This document shows positions 12,253 to 18,273 of a stretch of DNA of 18,273 nucleotides, one piece after another. Within the stretch, counting starts at the first letter, position 1; every line of letters starts with the position of its first letter. This DNA is from Thermodesulfobacteriota bacterium (GTDB taxonomy: Bacteria > Desulfobacterota > DSM-4660 > Desulfatiglandales > Desulfatiglandaceae): positions 1-18,273 of the forward strand of contig JANQDY010000119.1 in NCBI GenBank assembly GCA_028278625.1, read 5' to 3'. Position numbers and translations under genes: made by a program. The notes beneath the pieces were generated by a model. It ran no database searches. It had not been told where the DNA came from and saw nothing but the letters and a program-made list of their open reading frames with translations.

Positions 12253-13454
12253 AAAGAGGAACCATCGTACGGCTCGGCGGCAAAATGGTGATCAGTCTGC
12301 TGTTGCTGTGGCTGGCCGTTTTCATGCTGAAATGGGGATTGGTGAGTCGTATTGTTGAATCCGGTGATTATTCGCCTCAAATGGCGGGAACTCTGAGCGC
12401 CTTTCCAAAAGCGATGATCCGCCTGGGCGGTGAAGCTTGGTTTCAGCAGGATTATCCGGAGGCCATACGGTTTTTCAAAAGTGCCCTCCACAAGGATCCC
12501 CTGATCGGCAAAGGATGGTTGTTTATGGGGGAGGTGGAAAAGGAGAGCGGAAACAGGGAGCAGGCACGGAGAATCGTTGAATATGTGCATGGGCTGGGGA
12601 AAAGAACCCTTCGCTGGACATGGTCTGAAACCCTCCTGGCCCTTGATTTGGGTCTTGATTCCGTGGTATGGAAAAACCTGAATCGAATGATTGAAAATCA
12701 AAGACGAACCGCCGATGCACTGCAGCTTGCGGACGTGCTTTTGGCCGGAAAACTGGAGGATGTCGATAAGAAGCTTGCGCCCCACAATCTTTCAGCTTAT
12801 ATGAAATGGTTGATAGGTTGGAATCGGATCGATCGGGCCCTTCTGGTGCGGGAGAAAATGGCGCAGCACGGCATAAGAGATCCAAAAGGGGATCAATGGC
12901 TGTCCGCGCGGTTGCTGGGCCAAAAGCGGGTCTCCGAAGCCCTTTCATTGTCGGAATCAACATCAGGTGGGCTCAATAACCCCGGTTTTGAAGAGGATAT
13001 GACCGGTGAACCCTTTGACTGGCGGTATTCAGGAGGGAGCAGATCCGGTTGGACGGTCAAGCGGGTGGCAGGCACTTCCCGTGAGGGCGGCCATTCAATG
13101 GCGGTGGTCTTTGACGGAGAAAAGAACGTTTCTTTTTCGCATTTGAGCCAGGTGGTGCCGATTGAGCCGGGGGCCAAGTACCGGCTTTCCGCCTGGTGGA
13201 AGGGCGAGGGCCTTACCACGGATCAGGGGCCGTTTCTCGAGGTCTACGGCTATGATGCAAAGGGGTTGCACGTGAAAAGCCCCATGCTGTTGGGCACCAA
13301 AGACTGGGAAGAGGTGAGTATCGAATTTTCCGTGCCGGAAGAGTGCAATGCGGTGGTGGTCCGGCTCAGGCGGGTTCCCAGTCGAAAACTGGATAATAAG
13401 ATCAAAGGGACGGTTTGGGTGGATGATTTTAGGCTCATGGCTGATAGGAAATAA
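12243..13454 (+). CDS. Membrane-anchored TPR-like protein with C-terminal carbohydrate-binding-type domain
   Basis: 403 residues. An N-terminal signal anchor (about 14-32, MVISLLLLWLAVFMLKWGL) is followed by a TPR-like helical region (AWFQQDYPEAIRFFKSALHKDPLIGKGWLFMGEVEKESGNREQA, about 66-110, and further helices to about 235). A beta-rich domain follows, LNNPGFEEDMTGEPFDWRY... to ...VWVDDFRL (about 244-398), with the N-GFEE start and VWVDDFRL end typical of CBM4_9/galactose-binding-like folds. It should face the periplasm and may hold the growing glycan or scaffold the export complex; that role is inferred. It overlaps the phosphatase gene by 10 nt. The last residues (MADRK) and the stop lie in heptamer units GGCTCAT, GGCTGAT, AGGAAAT. 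Confidence 0.75.
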   Translation: MALKRGTIVRLGGKMVISLLLLWLAVFMLKWGLVSRIVESGDYSPQMAGTLSAFPKAMIRLGGEAWFQQDYPEAIRFFKSALHKDPLIGKGWLFMGEVEKESGNREQARRIVEYVHGLGKRTLRWTWSETLLALDLGLDSVVWKNLNRMIENQRRTADALQLADVLLAGKLEDVDKKLAPHNLSAYMKWLIGWNRIDRALLVREKMAQHGIRDPKGDQWLSARLLGQKRVSEALSLSESTSGGLNNPGFEEDMTGEPFDWRYSGGSRSGWTVKRVAGTSREGGHSMAVVFDGEKNVSFSHLSQVVPIEPGAKYRLSAWWKGEGLTTDQGPFLEVYGYDAKGLHVKSPMLLGTKDWEEVSIEFSVPEECNAVVVRLRRVPSRKLDNKIKGTVWVDDFRLMADRK

Positions 13455-13554
13455 GGGTGCAGTTGTCAGGGTGCAGGGTGCAGGTGGGCACAGGAAAACT
13501 TTGGGCTGTCGAATCAGTAAATTCTGAATTCTGACTCCTGGCTCCTGAATTCTT
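13432..13554 (+). repeat. Heptamer arrays, TGGCTCA, GGGTGCA and AATTCTG/ACTCCTG classes
   Basis: GGCTCAT, GGCTGAT at 13432-13445; GGGTGCA, GTTGTCA, GGGTGCA, GGGTGCA at 13455-13482; AATTCTG, AATTCTG, ACTCCTG, GCTCCTG, AATTCTT at 13520-13554. They fill the only real gap in the EPS operon. Confidence 0.88.
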
Positions 13555-13555
13555 A

Positions 13556-13578
13556 TATTGTGGGCAACGCCCACAATA
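13556..13578. promoter_or_regulatory. Perfect hairpin in the leader of the Wzc-like gene
   Basis: TATTGTGGGC (13556-13565), loop AAC, GCCCACAATA (13569-13578): 10 perfect pairs with a 3-nt loop, ending 14 nt before the ATG at 13593. It lacks a U-tract, so it is not a classical terminator. It may affect message stability or initiation, or be a dispersed palindromic repeat. Confidence 0.6.
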
Positions 13579-13592
13579 GATTAGAGGACATT

Positions 13593-16007
13593 ATGGGACG
13601 TATAAAAGAAGAGCCGGATCTGTTTGACTCCGAGGTGGAGGAGTTGAGCCTGACAAGGGGCTCGACGGGAAGCAGGCTTCCAAGTACCGAGTTTCGGGAA
13701 TCGGTTCCGGACATGGATGAAGAGGTATCCCTCAAGGATTACCTGGATGTGCTGCTACGGCGCAAGTGGCTGGTACTGGGCTTTTTGCTGCTCACTTTTG
13801 TCAGCACGGCCATTTTTACCCTGTCGGCCACAAAGATCTACAAGGCCACCGCATCAATCGAGGTGAATCGCGGAGAAGCCAAGGTCACTAAGTTTGAAGA
13901 GGTGGTGGCCAGCGAGATGCGCTCCCAGGAATTCATGCAGACGCAGATCGGCCTGCTTGAAAGCAAGACTCTGGCCAAGCGGGTGGCGGAAAAACTGGAT
14001 TTGAAAAAGCGTTTGGAAGCCATGAAGAAAAAGTTTGGAGAAGATGAAGGGCCTGGGCTTTTGGCCATGGTCAAAGGCGCCGTGAAAGATGCCGTCATCT
14101 GGGTTTTCGATTGGTTTCGACCTAAAAAGGAGGAAGGAGACGGTCCCCAATCATATAAGATTGCACTTCCCGAGGATGTGTTGGAAGAAAAACAGCTTGT
14201 TGGATTTCTTTTAGGCAATCTCTCGGTTGAACCCAGGCGAAATGCCATGATCATTGAGCTTTCGTTCACATCGCCGGACCGGTATCTGTCGAGGGACGTG
14301 GTCCAGGCCTATTCCAGGGAGTTTGTCGCATGGCAGATGGACAAAAAGCTGGAAGCATCCCGCATCGCCCGGGAATTTTTGACAAAGCAGATAGACCGCG
14401 CCCAGATTGAGCTGGAACGCTCTGAGGACGAGCTGAATCGGTTTGCCAAACAGTCGGGCATTGTGTCTTTAGAGGGGAATCTCAATTCCGTTTATGTGCA
14501 ACTGGAGGAAATCAACCGGTCCCTGGCCGAGGCGGAGGCGGAATTCATCAAGCTGGAGTCGGAATACAAGCAGGCGGTGGTGGAAGGGCCCGAAAGCCTG
14601 CCCCAGGTCATGAACAGTTCTATTATCGGCTCTCTCAAACAGCAGTATGCCGCCGAGGAGTCCGAATATCGAAGAAAGAGCGCTATTTTTTATGATGCCT
14701 ATCCCGAGGTGAAAGCCCTCAAAATGCGGATGCAGAGTATCGCGTCCCAGATTCAGAAAGAGCAGCAGAAGATTTTTAAATCAATCAAAACACAGTATGA
14801 ATCCGCCAAGCGCCGGCTTGCAACGCTAAAGGAACGGGCCCAGGAGAAGAAACAGGCGGCCATGGAGCTCAATGAGCGGGCAACACAGTACAAGATTGTG
14901 CAGCGGGAAGTGGATACCAACAACGCCATTTACCAAAGCCTGCTGGAGCGGGCCAAGGAGATCGAGTCCATGGTGGGAGTATCTTCAAGCAACATCCATA
15001 TCGTGGATCCGGGCGCTCTTCCGCTATTTCCTTTCAAACCTAAGGTCATGCTCAACCTGATGCTGGCCATTGTGGTGGGGTTGGTGGGGGGAGTGGGTCT
15101 GGCCTTCTTCATGGAGTACTTTGCCGATTCCATTACCAAACCGGAGGAAATCACCAGCCGTTTCCACATTCCCATTCTGGGGGTGGCACCCCAGGTCAAG
15201 ATCGATCCGGATGACCCGCCCGTGGAAAAAGCCTTTCTGGGAGACCCCCGGTCCGCCCTGTGCGAGGCGATACGAACCACCAAGGTTTCCATCCAGTTGG
15301 CCCGGGGAGATGCCCACAGCCGCAGTTTTCTCTTTACCAGCACCACTCAGGGAGAGGGGAAGAGCACCATGGCCACCAACATGGCCACGGCGTTTGCCCA
15401 GGGCGGGGAGCGGGTGGTCATCGTCGATGCGGACCTAAGAAGACCCCGCATTCACAGGATTTTTTCCGAGGCGGTGGCTTCCGGCAACGGCAAGGGGCAG
15501 GGACTTTCCAGCTTTCTGGCAGGCATTGTGGATGAAGAACCGTTGATCCCCACCGAAATTGACAATCTTTTCATCATTCCCGCGGGGCCCATTCCGCCCA
15601 ATCCGGTGGAGCTGCTGGCGTCAAACCGGTTCGGGAAACTCATGGCAAGCCTGGGTGAGCGATACGACCGCATTATCGTGGATGCGCCGCCCAACCAGGG
15701 ATTTGCGGACGTTCTGGTCCTTTCCCGCCGGGTAGGAGGCGTTGTAATGGTCATCACCCTTGGCGAGACCACCCGGGATGCGGTGCGGCACTTCAAGCGC
15801 AGCATTCTCAATGTGGACGGCAACATCCTGGGGTGTGTCATCAATCGGGTCGATTTCAGCAAGCGGTACGGATACCGCTCTTACTACCGTTACTACCGTC
15901 ACTACTACAACTACGAATACGGTAAAGACGACAAAAAAGGGCGCGGGTCGCGAAAAGCGCTCAAAAAAAGAATGGAGACCCTTCATGAAGGGAGCGAAGC
16001 CGCATGA
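13593..16007 (+). CDS. Wzc/GumC-like polysaccharide co-polymerase with BY-kinase domain
   Basis: 804 residues from the ATG at 13593, which has GAGG 6 nt upstream. N-terminal Wzz domain with first membrane span (RKWLVLGFLLLTFVSTAIF, about 52-70), a long periplasmic coiled coil (about 245-440), a second membrane span (about 483-506, VMLNLMLAIVVGLVGGVGLAF), then the cytoplasmic bacterial tyrosine kinase: Walker A GEGKST (587-592), Walker A' VIVDAD (609-614) and Walker B IIVDAP (694-699). The tail has ten tyrosines between residues 759 and 776 (YGYRSYYRYYRHYYNYEY), the autophosphorylation cluster. It controls chain length and couples synthesis to export; the CpsB-type phosphatase is the expected antagonist. 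It overlaps the next gene by 4 nt (ATGA). Confidence 0.95.
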   Translation: MGRIKEEPDLFDSEVEELSLTRGSTGSRLPSTEFRESVPDMDEEVSLKDYLDVLLRRKWLVLGFLLLTFVSTAIFTLSATKIYKATASIEVNRGEAKVTKFEEVVASEMRSQEFMQTQIGLLESKTLAKRVAEKLDLKKRLEAMKKKFGEDEGPGLLAMVKGAVKDAVIWVFDWFRPKKEEGDGPQSYKIALPEDVLEEKQLVGFLLGNLSVEPRRNAMIIELSFTSPDRYLSRDVVQAYSREFVAWQMDKKLEASRIAREFLTKQIDRAQIELERSEDELNRFAKQSGIVSLEGNLNSVYVQLEEINRSLAEAEAEFIKLESEYKQAVVEGPESLPQVMNSSIIGSLKQQYAAEESEYRRKSAIFYDAYPEVKALKMRMQSIASQIQKEQQKIFKSIKTQYESAKRRLATLKERAQEKKQAAMELNERATQYKIVQREVDTNNAIYQSLLERAKEIESMVGVSSSNIHIVDPGALPLFPFKPKVMLNLMLAIVVGLVGGVGLAFFMEYFADSITKPEEITSRFHIPILGVAPQVKIDPDDPPVEKAFLGDPRSALCEAIRTTKVSIQLARGDAHSRSFLFTSTTQGEGKSTMATNMATAFAQGGERVVIVDADLRRPRIHRIFSEAVASGNGKGQGLSSFLAGIVDEEPLIPTEIDNLFIIPAGPIPPNPVELLASNRFGKLMASLGERYDRIIVDAPPNQGFADVLVLSRRVGGVVMVITLGETTRDAVRHFKRSILNVDGNILGCVINRVDFSKRYGYRSYYRYYRHYYNYEYGKDDKKGRGSRKALKKRMETLHEGSEAA

Positions 16008-18142
16008 TGATGCGTTCCCGATTGAATGGAAAAAACGGGCGGAATGCCGATTCCCTGGAGGATTCCGAAAATTTTGCCCGGCTGTTGGTAGCCTTTTCGG
16101 AAAAACGGGATACGCCGGCACTGATCGCCTATCTGGCCGATGACAGGACCCGTCTGCTCCTTTGTAAGGCCCTGGTTTCTCCCATTACCGATTCGGACCG
16201 AGCCCTCGAGCAGCGTGCGCGCCGGATTATGCGATCCCGCGGCATCGTGCCCGAAGACCTGAAGGAGAGGCTCGAGCCGGCTGCCTTTGCCTTGGGGCTG
16301 GGGAGTACTTGTGATTTTCAGACCGACTATTACGATGTTCTGGGCGTGAACACCACGGCAACGGTTTCCGAGCTCAAAACCGCCTACCGGAAAAAGGCAT
16401 TTGCACTCCATCCGGATACGGCCGGGCAGAGCGCGGAAGATTCCCGGGAGTTCGTTACCGTAAAAACCGCCTACGACACCCTTGTAAACCCTGAACGTCG
16501 GGCCGCCTTTGATCAATGCCGCACCCAGGTCGATTCCTGGCACGAGGTGGAGGCTGAAAGGATAGCCGGTGGCCGTCGGGTCGGGCGTCAGCCTTCCGTA
16601 AGATTCCGCAGGATATTTCTTCGCGTTGCGGTCGTAATCATAGCCATGGTTGTGGCTGCCTGGGCCATCAGTGTTTTTTATGAACGGGAGGCCATGTTGG
16701 AGCTGGCCCAGGTTACCCCACCGGATCAGCAGAATGTGCAAAGCCAAATGGCTGAGTCAAAGCCCCCCGAGCTGGAAAGGGAGGTGTCGGCTGCTTCGAT
16801 ACTCACTTCCGAAGAACCTACAAAACAAGAACGGGCGTTTCAGCAGGAACCTCCGAAAACGGTTGTGGCGGCTGGGCCGGAATCAAGCGACACATCAGAT
16901 ACTGCCGGCCCGGTAACGGAAAAGGTACCTGAAGAAAAGGTGTCCCAGTCTGCAGTTCCGGAAAAGCCCCAAGCACCTGAACCAATACACTCAACCCCTC
17001 TTGAGGAGAAGGTAGAAGAGAAACCCTTGGCAGAAGCGGAGAAAGAAGAGGGGGTAGCACCGATCGCGGACAAGCCGATCCCAAGCAAACCGGAACCGAT
17101 CCGAACCGCGGCTGTTGAAGCCGAAAAGCCTGAACCTGCCATGGCAACCAAGCCGCAAGAGCAGGCTGAAAAAAGGGCAGTGACACCCCCAAAGGAGACG
17201 ACCGTTTCCGCAGTTCCGGAAAAGCCCCAAGTACCTGAACAAGAACCTGAATCACTATCCGAAGCGCCTCCCAAGGAGACGGTAGAAGAAGCTTTAGAAA
17301 AAGCGGACGAAGTAAAAGCCGCCGAGCCGATTGTGGATAAGCCGTCCCCAAGCAAACCGGAACCGATCCAAACCGCGGCTGTTGAAGTCACTAAGTCCGA
17401 GCCGGAGAAGTCATCAAACCCGCAAATTCAGCTGGAAAAAGAGGCAGCGTCACTGCCCAAGAAGAATGCCGGCAAACCGACTGCGGATAAGCCTATACAG
17501 ACCACAAAAAAACCGATCAAAACCGCTGAACTGAGAAAAGCATCGCCTCCCGAAAGAAAGACCAACACATCGATCAAGAAGGCCGCTATCCCTGCTGATA
17601 TCACTTATCCGGTAGTCAAGTCCGGTTCCGAGGCTTCCTCGAAGCCCCAGGCGGAAGCCGCTGCCGCACCGCCACCCAAAATTTCAAATCCGTCTGCCCC
17701 TTCTGCGCCGACTGTCGCCAAAGCCCCGAAGCGTGTCTTTCCTGACATTCCGGTTCCCAAGACCCACGAAACCCCTTTTGTGAAGCGTTCACAAGTGGTT
17801 GCCTTCCTAAAGGGCTACACTGATGCCTATAAGAAGGGAAACGCCGATAGTTTCTTTTCATATTTTACGGATAACGCCACAGAAAACGGAAAACCCCTGA
17901 AAGATTGTGAGCCCGATTATCGTAAGATATGGAATAAAGTCAAAAAATTAGATTATCGGATTTCCGTGCAGCAAACAAAGCAGGTCGTCGGGAGTGAAAC
18001 GGTTTCTATGAAAGGGCGTTTCGATCTGATTTGGGAGTTGCTCGATGGTCAGAGTGGGCACAGCCGAGGGGAGATCTCCATGGACCTCAAGCATAATGAG
18101 GATCGGCTGGTGATTTCAAGACTGCGCTACCAGTTTGACTGA
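16004..18142 (+). CDS. Membrane J-domain protein with Pro/Glu/Lys-rich linker and C-terminal NTF2-like domain
   Basis: 712 residues. About 1-100: helical, unassigned. 108-172: J-domain, DYYDVLGVNTTATVSELKTAYRKKA with the HPD tripeptide at 136-138 and a YDTLVNPERRAAFD end. About 204-226: one membrane span (FLRVAVVIIAMVVAAWAISVFY). About 240-585: a low-complexity Pro/Glu/Lys/Ala region with two diverged copies of EKPQ-PE ... DKP-PSKPEPI-TAAVE, resembling TonB-type periplasm-spanning linkers. About 590-712: an NTF2/SnoaL-like domain (VVAFLKGYTDAYKKGNADSFFSYFTDNA...). The topology suggests the J-domain is cytoplasmic and the NTF2-like domain periplasmic. It may recruit DnaK to the EPS complex. 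The first three codons are all ATG, so the exact start is uncertain; ATGA overlaps the Wzc-like stop. Confidence 0.85.
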   Translation: MMMRSRLNGKNGRNADSLEDSENFARLLVAFSEKRDTPALIAYLADDRTRLLLCKALVSPITDSDRALEQRARRIMRSRGIVPEDLKERLEPAAFALGLGSTCDFQTDYYDVLGVNTTATVSELKTAYRKKAFALHPDTAGQSAEDSREFVTVKTAYDTLVNPERRAAFDQCRTQVDSWHEVEAERIAGGRRVGRQPSVRFRRIFLRVAVVIIAMVVAAWAISVFYEREAMLELAQVTPPDQQNVQSQMAESKPPELEREVSAASILTSEEPTKQERAFQQEPPKTVVAAGPESSDTSDTAGPVTEKVPEEKVSQSAVPEKPQAPEPIHSTPLEEKVEEKPLAEAEKEEGVAPIADKPIPSKPEPIRTAAVEAEKPEPAMATKPQEQAEKRAVTPPKETTVSAVPEKPQVPEQEPESLSEAPPKETVEEALEKADEVKAAEPIVDKPSPSKPEPIQTAAVEVTKSEPEKSSNPQIQLEKEAASLPKKNAGKPTADKPIQTTKKPIKTAELRKASPPERKTNTSIKKAAIPADITYPVVKSGSEASSKPQAEAAAAPPPKISNPSAPSAPTVAKAPKRVFPDIPVPKTHETPFVKRSQVVAFLKGYTDAYKKGNADSFFSYFTDNATENGKPLKDCEPDYRKIWNKVKKLDYRISVQQTKQVVGSETVSMKGRFDLIWELLDGQSGHSRGEISMDLKHNEDRLVISRLRYQFD

Positions 18143-18145
18143 TGA

Positions 18146-18169
18146 GGGGGCAGTTGTCAACCTGCCCCC
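18146..18169 (+). terminator. Hairpin after the EPS operon
   Basis: GGGGGCAG (18146-18153), loop TTGTCAAC, CTGCCCCC (18162-18169): 8 GC-rich pairs, 4 nt after the last stop codon. No U-tract follows, so intrinsic termination would be weak. Its left half reads as the heptamers GGGGGCA, GTTGTCA, linking it to the GGGTGCA-class arrays. Confidence 0.6.
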
Positions 18170-18273
18170 TGAACCCCTGGAATTCCGATATAAGGATCAA
18201 AAAAAATTGGAAATTTTTCAAAAAAGCCGCCAATTTTGATTTTTCATAAACTTTTCAGCATGTTGCCTGGGGC
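18170..18273. other. AT-rich region, no gene seen
   Basis: AT-rich sequence with an 8-bp inverted repeat AAAATTGG (18203-18210)/CCAATTTT (18230-18237). It may be the leader of a gene beyond the window. Confidence 0.35.

Noticed and set aside
69..13554. CRISPR array
   Set aside because: The repeats are 7-bp degenerate tandem units without spacers; no cas gene is present.
13560..13592. GTG start 11 codons upstream for the Wzc-like gene
   Set aside because: It lies inside the perfect hairpin 13556-13578 and has no ribosome binding site; the ATG at 13593 has GAGG at good spacing.
16818..17391. Long minus-strand open frames opposite the J-domain protein linker
   Set aside because: They are shadows of the low-complexity Pro/Glu/Lys region, with repetitive Ser/Gly or Leu/Pro composition and no ribosome binding site.

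Overview
The window looks like a chromosomal exopolysaccharide (EPS) locus from a Gram-negative bacterium, most likely a Desulfobacterota (former Deltaproteobacteria) relative. This rests on the mix of families, moderate GC, the Wzy/Wzc/CpsB gene set and the dense small toxin-antitoxin (TA) content. It is an inference; no rRNA or marker gene is present.

Layout. 1-1360: end of an unknown gene, a truncated four-helix-bundle (IVP/S23) gene, and a minus-strand BrnT-type toxin/CopG antitoxin pair with its promoter. 1361-3717: a membrane-anchored endonuclease/exonuclease/phosphatase-fold protein and an O-antigen ligase/polymerase (Wzy_C) protein. 3716-8850: an accessory block with an intact IVP gene, a broken AlbA-type ATP-binding protein, a UPF0175/DUF3368 pair, an AAA_14/DUF4143 ATPase, a BrnT/BrnA pair followed by a broken PIN gene, a relic of the ATPase gene start, a MazE/MazF pair and a reverse-oriented MazEF relic. 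9021-10217: an S41 peptidase lipoprotein without a visible PDZ domain. 10218-11290: a small palindromic element, an IVP 3' relic and a RelB/YafQ-like pair. 11464-18142: a tight EPS operon encoding a CpsB/CapC PHP tyrosine phosphatase, a membrane TPR-like protein with a carbohydrate-binding-type C-terminus, a Wzc-like polysaccharide co-polymerase/tyrosine kinase with a 10-Tyr tail, and a membrane J-domain protein. A hairpin follows it.

How the genes fit together. The Wzc-like kinase and the CpsB-type phosphatase form a standard phosphorylation cycle controlling chain length and export. The Wzy_C protein supplies polymerase or ligase activity. The PDZ-less S41 lipoprotein, the TPR/CBM-like protein and the J-domain protein are less usual partners. 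Glycosyltransferases, flippase and outer-membrane porin are not in the window.

The most unusual signal is between the genes. Nearly every gene or small operon is bounded by arrays of degenerate 7-bp tandem units in about seven sequence classes: TGGCTCA/TGGCTGA; GGGTGCA/GTTGTCA/GGGGGCA in fixed order; GGGTTTT/GGGTTAT; AGTTTTA/CGTTTTA; GGTGCTG/GATGCTT; AATTCTG/ACTCCTG; GGGTAAT/GGGTGAC. The arrays supply the stop codon of several genes, sit at the breakpoints of most gene relics, and in two places occur as opposed pairs around a single gene. They resemble cyanobacterial heptanucleotide STRRs in form, and may be the recombination substrate that assembled this TA/IVP-rich region.
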